Part shown: piece after piece, positions 44,440-53,096 of the stretch
Layout: the number at the start of each line of letters is the position of its first letter
Numbering within the stretch: the stretch's first letter is position 1
From: Streptomyces nodosus
GTDB lineage: Bacteria > Actinomycetota > Actinomycetes > Streptomycetales > Streptomycetaceae
NCBI RefSeq assembly: GCF_008704995.1
Contig: NZ_CP023747.1
Coordinates: 2,568,501 to 2,632,500, forward strand
DNA: 64,000 bases
Reading direction: 5' to 3'
Program-made: the position numbers and the translations under genes
The notes under the pieces: generated by a model
Databases searched by the model: none
What the model saw: only the letters and a program-made list of their open reading frames with translations
What the model was told of the DNA's origin: nothing

Positions 44440-45795
44440 GTGTCCTCCCGCACCGCCCCCGCCCGGCCCCTCGTCGCCCTTTTCACGGCCGGGTATCTCG
44501 CCGCGTATCTGCTCCCCACCACCGTCGGCAGGCTCGACTCGGGCCTGCCGCTCTCCGCCACCCAGGCCGGGTCCATCGGCAGCGCCCTGCTGCTGAGTTC
44601 GGCGAGCGCCGGCTTTCTGCTCGCCGCCCGGGTCCATCGGATCGGCCCCCGCCGGCTCGCCCGCGCCGGGCTCCTGCTGGCCGTCGCCGGCTACGGCACG
44701 GCCGCGCTCAGCCACAACGTGCCCCTGGTCGTCGCGGGGGCCGTGGCCGGCGGGTTCGGCTCCGGTACGGCCACCACGGTCGCCGCGACCGGAATCGCCG
44801 CGCAGCGCGACCCGCACCGCGCCTCCACCCGGGGTCTGCTCGCCGTCTCCGCACTGGCCGGAGTGCTCTATCTGACGGTGCCCCACCTCGGCCCCGGCCA
44901 TGGGGTCCTGTTGGCCGCGATCGCGCTCACCGCGCTGCTGGTGTGGCCCGCCACCGGCCGTCTCCACATCCCCGTCCCGGCGGCGACGGCCCCCGGCGGG
45001 TCCGGCGGGAGCGGGCGTTCGCCCCAGCTGCGCTCCGGGCTCGTCCTGGCCGGCTGCATCCTGTGCTGGTCCCTCGCCCAGAACTCCCTGTGGGGCGTCA
45101 GCGGTCGCATCGGCATCGACCAGGCGCATCTGACGGAGGTGACCGTCGGCGCGGTCTTCGCCCTCGCGCTCGGCGCCGGGCTCCTCGGGGTGATCGGCGC
45201 GGGAGTGCTCGGTCCGCGCCTGGGTCGTGCGCTCCCCATCGGCGGGGGCACCGTGCTCATCGCCTGCTGCATCGCGCTCAGCGCCCGCGCCACCGATCTG
45301 GCCGGTTTCGCGGCCGGGGAGATCGCCTGGAACGCCGTCTATCCGCTGGTGCTGTCGTATCTGATCGGGCTGGCGGCCTCCCTGGACCAGCGCGGTCGCT
45401 GGGCGGTGCTGGTCGGCTCGGCCTCCTCGCTGGGCACCTCGGCGGGCCCGCTGACCGGCAGTGTGCTCTCCGCGCAGGCGGGCTTTCCGGCCATGGGCGC
45501 GATCCTGGCCGCCGGTCTGCTGGTGATCGCGGTCCCGCTGACCGCGGTCGCCCTGCACACCTCCGGACGCCCGCTCCTGCCCGGGGTCCTGCGGCGCCGT
45601 CACCGCCTGCTCGAAGAGCCCGGGGCGGCCACCCCGACGACCCTGGTCGCCGCCTCCGGGGGCGCCCCGGCCGGCGCACCGGGGCAGCCGGTCGTGGAGA
45701 TCCCGCTCGGCAGCCCGGCGGCGCCGGTGCGGGAGGAGTACGACACGGCGGGCCCCCGGCACGCTGCCGCGGCACCGGGGGCCGGGAGCCTCTAG
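44440..45795 (+). CDS. MFS transporter
   Basis: Major facilitator protein of about 451 residues with roughly 12 hydrophobic segments (for example ALFTAGYLAAYLLPTTV, VVAGAVAGGFGSGTATTVAATGI, LVLAGCILCWSLAQNSLWG, AGFAAGEIAWNAVYPLVLSYLIGLAASL). The N-terminal half has RIGPRRLARAGLLLAVAGYGTAAL in place of MFS motif A. The C-terminal 70 residues are Pro/Ala/Gly-rich and cytosolic. GTG 44440 starts directly at the first membrane segment, with weak GGAA upstream. It is divergent from the glucarate-dehydratase-like gene, so uptake of a sugar acid is a reasonable guess; no substrate is established. Confidence 0.83.
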   Translation: MSSRTAPARPLVALFTAGYLAAYLLPTTVGRLDSGLPLSATQAGSIGSALLLSSASAGFLLAARVHRIGPRRLARAGLLLAVAGYGTAALSHNVPLVVAGAVAGGFGSGTATTVAATGIAAQRDPHRASTRGLLAVSALAGVLYLTVPHLGPGHGVLLAAIALTALLVWPATGRLHIPVPAATAPGGSGGSGRSPQLRSGLVLAGCILCWSLAQNSLWGVSGRIGIDQAHLTEVTVGAVFALALGAGLLGVIGAGVLGPRLGRALPIGGGTVLIACCIALSARATDLAGFAAGEIAWNAVYPLVLSYLIGLAASLDQRGRWAVLVGSASSLGTSAGPLTGSVLSAQAGFPAMGAILAAGLLVIAVPLTAVALHTSGRPLLPGVLRRRHRLLEEPGAATPTTLVAASGGAPAGAPGQPVVEIPLGSPAAPVREEYDTAGPRHAAAAPGAGSL

Positions 45796-45808
45796 GGCGT
45801 CCCGAGTC

Positions 45809-46807
45809 CTACGAGAACCGGTACGCCTCGACTTCGGCGAGACAGCGGGCCCGTCGCTCCTCGTCGTGCTCCAGGAAGGAGGCGAGGAAGGAGTTGCGGG
45901 CCAGCTCGCGCATCTGTTCCTCGGTCAGGCCGAGGGCGTCGCGCACGGCGTGGTAGTTGTCCCCGGCGTATCCGCCGAAGTACGCGGGGTCGTCGGAGTT
46001 GACGGTGCACAGCAGACCGGCCTCCAGCATCGCGGGCAGCGGATGGTCCGCCAGGGTGTCCACGGCACGCAGCCGGACATTGGACAGCGGGCACACCGTC
46101 AGCGGCACCCGCTCCCGCACCAGCCGCTCCACCAGCGCCGGGTCCTCCAGACAGCGCAGCCCGTGGTCGATGCGCTCCACGCCGAGCACATCGAGGGCCT
46201 CGGTGATGTACTGCGGCGGCCCCTCCTCACCGGCGTGCGCGACCCGGCGCAGACCGAGCGCGGCGGCGGCCTCGTAGACCTCGCGGAACGCGGCCGGCGG
46301 GTTCCCGGCCTCGGCGGAGTCGAGGCCGACGCCGACGATCCGGTCGAGGTGGGGCTTCGCGGCGTCCAGCGTCTCCAGGGCCCGCTCGACGGGCTCGTCC
46401 CGGAGAAAACACATGATCAGCTGGGTGGAGACACCATGGTTCCGCTCGCTGCGGCCGAGCGCCCGCCACAGCCCCTCGACCACCGTGCCCATGTCCACGC
46501 CCCGGGAAAGGTGCGCCTGCGGGTCGAAGAAGATCTCGGCGTGCCGCACACCCTGGGCGGCGGCCCGCGCCAGATAGGCGTTCGCGAGGTCCTCGAAGTC
46601 CTGCTCGGTGCGGAGCACCGCCGTCAGCTCGTAGTACAGGTTCAGAAAGGACTGGAGGTCCTCGAAGGCGTAGGCCGAGCGCAGTTGCTCGGCGTCGGCG
46701 TAGGGCAGGCGCACGCCGTTGCGGGCGGCCAGCGCGAAGGCCGTCTCGGGTTCGAGGGTGCCTTCGATGTGCAGGTGCAGTTCGGCTTTGGGGAGGGGCA
46801 TCGACAC
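45809..46807 (-). CDS. adenosine/adenine deaminase family protein
   Basis: Zinc-dependent amidohydrolase of the purine-salvage group. 332 residues: PKAELHLHIEGTLEPETAFALAARNGV (metal H-x-H), GLDSAEAGNPPAAFREVYEAAAALGLRRVAHAGEEGPPQYITEAL (metal His and catalytic Glu in HAGE), RIDHGLRCLEDPALVERLVRERVPLTVCPLSNVRLRAVDTL and CTVNSDDPAYFGG (metal Asp). The GLDSxExGxPP block resembles the adenine deaminase branch (ADE) more than classical adenosine deaminase, so either substrate is possible. GTG 46807 and ATG 46801 are both possible starts. TACGCT six bases before 46801 hints at a leaderless transcript. Confidence 0.85.
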   Translation of the reverse strand: MSMPLPKAELHLHIEGTLEPETAFALAARNGVRLPYADAEQLRSAYAFEDLQSFLNLYYELTAVLRTEQDFEDLANAYLARAAAQGVRHAEIFFDPQAHLSRGVDMGTVVEGLWRALGRSERNHGVSTQLIMCFLRDEPVERALETLDAAKPHLDRIVGVGLDSAEAGNPPAAFREVYEAAAALGLRRVAHAGEEGPPQYITEALDVLGVERIDHGLRCLEDPALVERLVRERVPLTVCPLSNVRLRAVDTLADHPLPAMLEAGLLCTVNSDDPAYFGGYAGDNYHAVRDALGLTEEQMRELARNSFLASFLEHDEERRARCLAEVEAYRFS

Positions 46808-46850
46808 AGCGTACGAAAGCGCCCCGCCGTTTCCCTCGGTGGCGCCGCCG

Positions 46851-47780
46851 TCAGCGCCGCTTGGGCACGGGCACCCGCATCAGGTCGTGAGCCACGGTGA
46901 GCTCCCCCTCGAACCCGGCCGCCCGGGCCTGCCGCTCGAACTCTCCCCCGGGCTCAGGACCGGCGGTGTCCCCGGGTTCGTAGCGCTGGCTGAAATGGGT
47001 CAGCACGAGATGGCGCACCCCGGCCTCGGCGGCGACCCGTCCGGCCTGGCCGGCGGTCAAGTGCCCGTACTCGGTGGCGAGTCGTGCGTCCTCGTCGAGG
47101 AAGGTGGACTCGATCACCAGCATGTCGCAGCCGTCCGCGAGGGCGTGCACCCCCTCGCACAGCCGGGTGTCCATGACGAAGGCGAAACGCTGCCCGCGCC
47201 GCACCTCGCTGACCTCGTCGAGCGGCACGCCCCCGAGGGAGCCCTCGCGCTGGATCCGTCCGACGTCGGGCCCCTTGATGCCGAGCGCGGCCAGCCGCTC
47301 GGGCAGCATACGGCGCCCGTCGGGCTCGACCAGCCGGTAGCCGAAGGACTCCACGGGGTGGGAGAGCCTCCGGGCCTCCAGGGTGTAGGCGGGGGTGACC
47401 GCGAGGGGCCCGTCGGCCGAGACCGGCGCCTCGGTCAGCGCGACGGTCTCGCGGTAGGCCGTCGCATAGCGGAGCCGTTCGAAGAACCGCTGCCCCGACT
47501 TCGGGTAGTGCGCGGTGATCTCGTGCGGCACCCGGTCCAGGTTGATGCGCTGGATGACCCCGGCCAGCCCGAGCGAGTGGTCCCCGTGGAAGTGGGTGAC
47601 ACAGATCCGGTTCAGGTCGTGGGCGGCGACCTTGGCCCGGAGCATCTGCCGCTGGGTGCCCTCCCCCGGGTCGAAGAGGATCCCCTGCCCGTCCCAGCGC
47701 AGCAGATAGCCGTTGTGGTTGCGGTGCCGGGTGGGTACCTGGCTGGCGGTGCCCAGGATCACCACTTCACGTACGGACAC
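46851..47780 (-). CDS. rnz: ribonuclease Z
   Basis: Metallo-beta-lactamase-fold endonuclease that trims the 3' end of tRNA precursors. 309 residues: [43 protein letters not shown], the [12 protein letters not shown] metal site, [64 protein letters not shown], then [30 protein letters not shown]. The flexible-arm GxPxGP-type exosite is replaced by GIKGPD. GTG 47780. It is closely preceded by the HIT gene (gap of six bases), suggesting one transcript. Confidence 0.93.
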   Translation of the reverse strand: MSVREVVILGTASQVPTRHRNHNGYLLRWDGQGILFDPGEGTQRQMLRAKVAAHDLNRICVTHFHGDHSLGLAGVIQRINLDRVPHEITAHYPKSGQRFFERLRYATAYRETVALTEAPVSADGPLAVTPAYTLEARRLSHPVESFGYRLVEPDGRRMLPERLAALGIKGPDVGRIQREGSLGGVPLDEVSEVRRGQRFAFVMDTRLCEGVHALADGCDMLVIESTFLDEDARLATEYGHLTAGQAGRVAAEAGVRHLVLTHFSQRYEPGDTAGPEPGGEFERQARAAGFEGELTVAHDLMRVPVPKRR

Positions 47781-47786
47781 GGCACG

Positions 47787-48140
47787 TCACCCGGGGGGCC
47801 ACTGCATGCCACGGCCGCCGAGGACATGGGCGTGCGCATGGAAGACGGTCTGGCCGGCGCCACCGCCGGTGTTGAAGACGACCCGGTAGCTGTCGAGCTG
47901 CTGCTGCGCGGCGACCTCGCCGGTCTCGCGGAGCACGGCGGCGGCGACGTCCGGCGCGGCGGCGGCGAGGGTGGCCGCGTCCCGGTAGTGGACGCGGGGG
48001 ATGACCAGCACATGGGTCGGCGCCTGGGGGTTGATGTCCTGGAAGGCGACGGTGCTGTCGGTCTCCCGGACGATCGTCGCCGGGATCTGCCCGGCCACGA
48101 TCTTGCAGAACAGGCAGTCGTCCTGCGGCTCTCCCGCCAT
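47787..48140 (-). CDS. HIT-family (histidine triad) nucleotide-binding protein
   Basis: A 117-residue HINT-like protein, probably a purine nucleoside phosphoramidase or nucleotidyl hydrolase. DCLFCKIVAGQIPATIVRETDSTVAFQDINPQAPTHVLVIPRVHYRDA (zinc ligand cysteines at CxxC and the conserved P-x-H-V-L-V-I-P) and the triad VFHAHAHVLGGRGM. The fold and length fit HINT proteins. It lies six bases before ribonuclease Z on the same strand. The biological substrate is not known. Confidence 0.93.
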   Translation of the reverse strand: MAGEPQDDCLFCKIVAGQIPATIVRETDSTVAFQDINPQAPTHVLVIPRVHYRDAATLAAAAPDVAAAVLRETGEVAAQQQLDSYRVVFNTGGGAGQTVFHAHAHVLGGRGMQWPPG

Positions 48141-48235
48141 GTGCGTGCCTCCTCAGACAGACTGATCACGACGACGGCATGGTATCCGCCCGACCACCGC
48201 CGACACCCCCCGGGAGCATCCGGCCCCTCCGGCGG

Positions 48236-48277
48236 CGGCGGTGGGTGCGGGGCCTGAGGGCGCCGGACCCACCGCCG
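48236..48277 (-). terminator. hairpin after the tricorn gene
   Basis: An 11-bp perfect stem (CGGCGGTGGGT with ACCCACCGCCG) with a 20-base loop, just past the tricorn protease stop codon on the minus strand. Confidence 0.65.
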
Positions 48278-48289
48278 TCCCGGGAGGGA

Positions 48290-51200
48290 TCACAGTGCCG
48301 GCAGCTCCGGAGGTGTCTTCGCGGGCCGTTCCTCCAGCGCGGCCAGCGCCACCCGTACCGCCTCGTCCAGTTGCACATCGCGCCCGGCCGCGTGGTCCTG
48401 CGGACGCTGGACCGCCTCGATGTCCGGATCCACGCCGTGGTTCTCCACGCCCCAGCCGTAACCCTCCAGCCAGAAGGCGTACTTGGGCTGGGTCACCAGG
48501 GTCCCGTCCACCAGCCGGTACTTGCTGTCGATGCCGATGACCCCGCCCCAGGTGCGCGTCCCGACCACGGGTCCGATGCCGAGCGCCTTGATCGCCGCGT
48601 TCACGATGTCCCCGTCCGATCCCGAGAACTCGTTGGCGACGGCGACCACGGGCCCGCGCGGCGCGTCCCCGGGGTAGCTGTACGGACGCATCCCGCGCGG
48701 CAGGTCCCAGCCCACGATCCGTCGCGCCAGCTTCTCCACGACCAGCTGGGAGGTGTGTCCGCCCCGGTTCTCCCGGACGTCCACCACCAGCCCCTCCCGG
48801 GCGACCTCGATCCGCAGATCGCGGTGGATCTGGGCCCAGCCGGGGGCCTGCATGTCCGGCACATGCAGATACCCGAGCCGCCCGCCGGACCGCTCGTGCA
48901 CATACGCCCGCCGGTCCGCGACCCACGCGTGGTACCTGAGCGGCTCCTCGTCCGCGATCGGGACCACGACCACATGCCGTACGTCGCCCCCGCCCTCCGG
49001 CGAGACCGTCAGCTCCACCGGCCGGCCGGCCGTGCCGACCAGCAGCGGCCCGGGCCCGGTCACCGGGTCCACCGGCCGCCCGCCGACGGCGACGATCGCG
49101 TCCCCGGCCCGTACGGCGACCCCGGGCGCGGCCAGCGGCGCCCGGGCGTCGGGGTCGGAGGTCTCCGAGGGCAGCACCCGGTCGACGCGCCAACGGCCGT
49201 CCTCGTGCCGGGAGAGGTCCGCCCCGAGCAGCCCCTGCCGCCGGTCCGCGCCGGCCCCGTGGCCGCTCGGTGTGACATAGGCGTGCGAGGTGCCCAGCTC
49301 GCCCTGCACCTCCCACAGCAGATCCACCAGGTCGTCATGGGTGGCGATCCGCGCGAGCACCGGCCGGTACCGCTCCAGCACCCCGTCCCAGTCGATCCCG
49401 CCGAGGTCGGGCCGCCAGAAGTTGTCGCGCATGACGCGGCCGGCCTCGTCGTACATCTGCCGCCACTCGGCCGCGGGGTCGACGGTCGTCCGTACCCGCG
49501 CCAGATCGACGGTGATGTTGGCGTCGCTGTCGTCGTCGTTCGGAGCGCGCCGGTCGCTCGGCACCACCTTGAGCTTGCCGTCGGTCCACAGCAGCACCCG
49601 CTTGCCGTCGCCGCTGACCGCGAAGTGGTCGGCGTCCGCGGCGAGATGCTCGATGCGCTGCTGAACCAGGTCGTAGCGCTCCAGCTCGCTCTTGGGCTCG
49701 GGGTCGTCGGGCGTGGCCCGCGAGGAGCCCAGCACTCCGCGCACCGGGTGCCGCAGCCACAGCACCCCGTCCTTGGCGGCCCGCAGCCCGCCGTAGCGCG
49801 CGGCCTCGACCGGGAAGGGCACGATCCGGTCGGCGAGCCCCTCCAGGTCGATCCTGGTGGTGGGGGAGCCCTCGCTGTCGGGCGTCCCGTCCTTGTCGGG
49901 GGTGTCGAAGGAGCGGCCGTGCCGCTGCGGCCCGAACGGGGAGGGGGTGGTGGCGGCGAGGGTGATCAGATGCGGCCGGGAGCCGCCCACGAAGGCCAGG
50001 TCGAAGACGTGCTCGTCGTAGACCGGGTCGAAGGAGCGCGCCGAGAGGAAGGCCAGATGCCTGCCGTCCAGGGTGAACGCGGGCGAGTGGTCCCGGAAGC
50101 GCAGCGGTGTCGCCTCGGTGACCGACAGATCGGCCGTGTTGGCGAGCTTGAGCTGGCGCAGCGACGCCGGACCGGGGTGCGACCAGGCCAGCCACGCCGA
50201 GTCCGGGGAGAAGACCAGTCCGGTGGCCTCCCCGTCCTCGCTGCGGTCCACCTCGCGCACCTCGCCGCTGTCCCGCTCCACGAGCAGGATCCGTCCGTCG
50301 TGCGCGGCGACCGCGATCCGGCTGCCGTCGGGCGCCACCGCGAGCCCGAGCACCCGCCCGAGCCGGCCCGCCGCGAGCCGCCGCGGGGTGGCGCCGGGCA
50401 GCAGACCGGTGGCGGGCGCGAACTCCAGCGCGTCGTCGCCCTCCGCGTCCGTCACCCACACCACCCATTCCTCGCCGTCGGCGCGGAAGGTGCGCGGCAG
50501 CCGGGCCCGTACGCCGGGCTCGGCGGCCAGCGCGCGGGCGGGTCCCGAACGGTGGGTGACCCAGTGCACGGAGCCCCGCACCGAGACCGCGCTGCCGCGG
50601 CCGGTGTGGTCGGGCGAGGCGGCCCCGAACCAGTGGCTCGCGCTCAGCGGGTACGGCTGGAGGTCGACGCGCTGTCCGCCGAGCCGGATGTCGAGGCGCC
50701 GGGGCTCGGCCCCGTCAAGGTCGTCCAGGATCCAGAGTTCACCGGCGCTGGAGTACACGACACGGGTGCCGTCGGTGGCCGCGTGCCGGGCGTAGAAGCC
50801 CGCCCCGTCGGGGGTGTGCCGCCGCAGGTCCGAGCCGTCGGGCAGCGAGGAGTACAGTGCCCCGACGCCCTCGTGGTCGGAGAGGAAGGCGATCCTCGGG
50901 GAGGACCCCGCGCCGACCCACATCGGGTACTCGAGGTTCCCGTCGAGGTCGGCGTGCAGCCGTACGAACTCCCCGGCGCCGTCCTCGCCTTCGGGCCCGC
51001 CGTCGATCCACAGCTTGCCGGCCGTGCCGCCACGGTACCGCTTCCAGCGGGCGGCCTCGCGGCCCATGGTCGCGGACAGCAGCACGGTGCGCGGGCCGTG
51101 GGCGACATCGCCGACGGGGCCGTAGGGCAGGGTCGTGGCCGGTCCGCCGTCGAGCGGCACGGCGCGCGCCCAGGTGCGGCGCAGCGAGGCCTGGCCGACG

Positions 51201-51526
51201 GTGCTGAGGGCGAGCACCTCTCCGCCGGGGGTCCAGCCGCGGACCTGGGTCTTGGAACTCCCCCAGTACGTCAGGCGTTCGGCGGGGCCGCCGTCGATCG
51301 GGGCGAGGTGCACCTCGGGGGCGCCGTCGCGGGTGGAGGTCCAGGCGACGGACGTGCCGTCCGGGGAGACGCGCGGGTGGTCGACCGGGACGTTGTCGGC
51401 GCTGACCCGCCAGGCGCGGCCGCCGTCGAGGGGGGCGACCCAGACGTCGTCCTCGGCGGTGAAGGCGACCAACTCGCCGTGCAGATGCGGGAACCGGAGA
51501 TACGCGGGCGATGCTGACTGAGTCAC
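48290..51526 (-). CDS. tricorn-type protease (peptidase S41)
   Basis: Large cytosolic peptidase acting on peptides, probably downstream of the proteasome. 1078 residues: two beta-propeller regions (about 20-650) with repeated strand units (for example YLRFPHLHGELVAFTAEDDVWVAPLDGGRAWRVS), a helical/TSP domain, a PDZ domain (APGVAVRAGDAIVAVGGRPVDP) and the catalytic core. ELGTSHAYV (Ser747-His748), NEFSGSDGDIV (nucleophile Ser970 with Asp971), and GVENHGVDPDIEA (Glu1028) match the tricorn catalytic residues. GTG 51526. The enzyme was first studied in archaea and is also known in Streptomyces coelicolor. Confidence 0.95.
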   Translation of the reverse strand: MTQSASPAYLRFPHLHGELVAFTAEDDVWVAPLDGGRAWRVSADNVPVDHPRVSPDGTSVAWTSTRDGAPEVHLAPIDGGPAERLTYWGSSKTQVRGWTPGGEVLALSTVGQASLRRTWARAVPLDGGPATTLPYGPVGDVAHGPRTVLLSATMGREAARWKRYRGGTAGKLWIDGGPEGEDGAGEFVRLHADLDGNLEYPMWVGAGSSPRIAFLSDHEGVGALYSSLPDGSDLRRHTPDGAGFYARHAATDGTRVVYSSAGELWILDDLDGAEPRRLDIRLGGQRVDLQPYPLSASHWFGAASPDHTGRGSAVSVRGSVHWVTHRSGPARALAAEPGVRARLPRTFRADGEEWVVWVTDAEGDDALEFAPATGLLPGATPRRLAAGRLGRVLGLAVAPDGSRIAVAAHDGRILLVERDSGEVREVDRSEDGEATGLVFSPDSAWLAWSHPGPASLRQLKLANTADLSVTEATPLRFRDHSPAFTLDGRHLAFLSARSFDPVYDEHVFDLAFVGGSRPHLITLAATTPSPFGPQRHGRSFDTPDKDGTPDSEGSPTTRIDLEGLADRIVPFPVEAARYGGLRAAKDGVLWLRHPVRGVLGSSRATPDDPEPKSELERYDLVQQRIEHLAADADHFAVSGDGKRVLLWTDGKLKVVPSDRRAPNDDDSDANITVDLARVRTTVDPAAEWRQMYDEAGRVMRDNFWRPDLGGIDWDGVLERYRPVLARIATHDDLVDLLWEVQGELGTSHAYVTPSGHGAGADRRQGLLGADLSRHEDGRWRVDRVLPSETSDPDARAPLAAPGVAVRAGDAIVAVGGRPVDPVTGPGPLLVGTAGRPVELTVSPEGGGDVRHVVVVPIADEEPLRYHAWVADRRAYVHERSGGRLGYLHVPDMQAPGWAQIHRDLRIEVAREGLVVDVRENRGGHTSQLVVEKLARRIVGWDLPRGMRPYSYPGDAPRGPVVAVANEFSGSDGDIVNAAIKALGIGPVVGTRTWGGVIGIDSKYRLVDGTLVTQPKYAFWLEGYGWGVENHGVDPDIEAVQRPQDHAAGRDVQLDEAVRVALAALEERPAKTPPELPAL

Positions 51527-51596
51527 CAGGTCACCCTAAGCAGCGATCCCGCGGACCGACAGGGTTTTTGCCACATGCGCCGGTCTCCTGCCCAGG

Positions 51597-52163
51597 TCAC
51601 TTGCCGCGGACCGGCCGGCAGACGGGGTCGCTCTGGCACCAGATCGTCCTGGTCACGGTGACGGTGGGGCCGGGCCCCCAGGGGTGTCCGGTGACGGTGG
51701 GCCGCCATGTGACGGGGGGTGCGGGCGTGACGGTGGCGTTGCAGTCGCCGAGGCCGTGGACGTGGAACCACTCCTTGCCGCCCACGGTGGCCCTGAGGTC
51801 CCCGCGCACACAGGCGCCGTCGACGGCCCGGGTGACGGTGCCCTTGACGGTGATGTCCCGGCCGTCGTCCGCCTTCCCCCGGCAGTCGACGGTGACGACG
51901 GCGGTCTCGGACGGGGAGGGCGTGCGGACGGCGGGGGTGGTCCTGGTGCGGTAGCCGCCCGTGCAGCTGAGCCAGCTCACCTTCACATGCTGTCGCTCCA
52001 GTTCCCTGGTCGCGGTCCGGCTGGTCGTGTAGGCGACCGCCGTGGACCCCATGTCGCCGGGCTGGCACGCCGAGACACCACCCACGGTGACCGCCATGAG
52101 CCCGGTGACCACCACGGCCCGCCGTCCCGCAGGCCGCCGCCGGATACGCCGCAGAACCCCCAT
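51597..52163 (-). CDS. secreted lipoprotein of unknown function
   Basis: A 188-residue lipoprotein. The signal peptide RRPAGRRAVVVTGLMAVTVGGVSAC has the lipobox VSAC at about residue 33. The mature part has VSWLSCTGGYRTRT, TVDCRGKADDGRDITVKGTVTRAVDGACVRGDLRATVGGKEWFHVHGLGDC and a C-terminal TIWCQSDPVCRP. The cysteines are arranged in pairs that suggest disulfides. The central repeat of V-x-G-x-V-T and the N-terminal ELERQHVKVSWLSC resemble actinobacterial secreted beta-sandwich proteins. It sits upstream of the tricorn gene, same strand, with a 70-base gap. No function is known. Confidence 0.75.
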   Translation of the reverse strand: MGVLRRIRRRPAGRRAVVVTGLMAVTVGGVSACQPGDMGSTAVAYTTSRTATRELERQHVKVSWLSCTGGYRTRTTPAVRTPSPSETAVVTVDCRGKADDGRDITVKGTVTRAVDGACVRGDLRATVGGKEWFHVHGLGDCNATVTPAPPVTWRPTVTGHPWGPGPTVTVTRTIWCQSDPVCRPVRGK

Positions 52164-52252
52164 GCGGGGCAGCCTCCCACCGACCCGCCCGCGGCGGTAG
52201 AGCGCATACGGCCATACGGGAGTGACCGCGCACGCCCCCTCCGGGCACCCCC

Positions 52253-52267
52253 TTGACGTGCCGTCAA
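52253..52267. promoter_or_regulatory. perfect palindrome TTGACG-TGC-CGTCAA
   Basis: A 6+6 perfect inverted repeat upstream of the lipoprotein gene (about 90 bases before its start) and downstream of rsmE. Each arm also reads as a -35-like TTGACG. It may be an operator or part of a terminator; I could not find a matching -10. Confidence 0.35.
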
Positions 52268-52355
52268 CTCCTCACTGACGCCTGCACCCGGCCTCCCACG
52301 GCACTCGAACCGCCCCCGCGCACCACCGGCGTGCAGGGGAAGGGCTGTGCAGGCG

Positions 52356-53096
52356 CTAGGACCAGCGGCCCGTGCGGCCGAGCAGGAGTGCCGCTGCCGC
52401 GGTGCCGGCGGTGGAGGTGCGCAGGACCGTGCGGCCCAGCCGGAACGGGCGGGCGCCGGACTGCTCGAACAGGGCCAGTTCCTCGGGGGAGACGCCGCCC
52501 TCGGGCCCCACGACCAGCACGATCTCGCCCGTCGTGGGGAGGTCCACGGTCGCCAGGGGCTCGTCGCCGCTCTCGTGCAGCACCGCGGCGAAGTCCGCCT
52601 CGGCCAGCAGCGCCGCGACCTGCTTGGTCGTCGCCGCGTCCGCGACCTCGGCGAAGCGCACCCGGCGGGACTGTTTGCCCGCCTCACGGGCGGTGGCCCG
52701 CCACTTGCCGAGCGCCTTCAGCCCCCGCTCGCCCTTCCACTGGGTGATGCACCGGGACGCCGCCCACGGGACGATCGCGTCCACGCCCACCTCGGTCATG
52801 GTCTCCACGGCCAACTCGCCCCGGTCGCCCTTGGGCAGGGCCTGGACCACGGTGATGCGCGGGGACTCGGACGGCTCCTCGTGCGCGGGCTCCAGGTCCG
52901 TGATCACCAGGCGGTCTTTGCCCTCGGCGGCCTTCACCACGCCCTCGGTCCAGCGCCCGCATCCGTCGGTGAGGACCACGTTCTCGCCGGCCCGCAGCCG
53001 CTTCACCGAGACCGCGTGCCGCCCTTCGGCGCCGTCGAGCACGAACTCCGGCCCGACCGCGTCGAGTCGGTCCACCACGAACACCGGAGCAGTCAT
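52356..53096 (-). CDS. rsmE: 16S rRNA (uracil(1498)-N3)-methyltransferase RsmE
   Basis: SPOUT-fold methyltransferase that modifies U1498 of 16S rRNA. 246 residues: an N-terminal PUA-like domain (PVFVVDRLDAVGPEFVLDGAEGRHAVSVKRLRAGENVVLTDGCGRW). The SPOUT domain has the trefoil knot in VLVVGPEGGVSPEELALFEQSGARPFRLGRTVLRTSTAGTAAAALLL, characteristic of RsmE. The ATG at 53096 overlaps the nitronate monooxygenase stop codon by four bases, so they are translated together. The gene order matches actinobacterial genomes where rsmE lies near dnaJ-hrcA. Confidence 0.95.
   Translation of the reverse strand: MTAPVFVVDRLDAVGPEFVLDGAEGRHAVSVKRLRAGENVVLTDGCGRWTEGVVKAAEGKDRLVITDLEPAHEEPSESPRITVVQALPKGDRGELAVETMTEVGVDAIVPWAASRCITQWKGERGLKALGKWRATAREAGKQSRRVRFAEVADAATTKQVAALLAEADFAAVLHESGDEPLATVDLPTTGEIVLVVGPEGGVSPEELALFEQSGARPFRLGRTVLRTSTAGTAAAALLLGRTGRWS

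Noticed and set aside
48179..51517. 1112-codon plus-strand frame opposite the tricorn gene
   Set aside because: It lies wholly antisense to a full-length tricorn protease, with no ribosome binding site and a biased composition.
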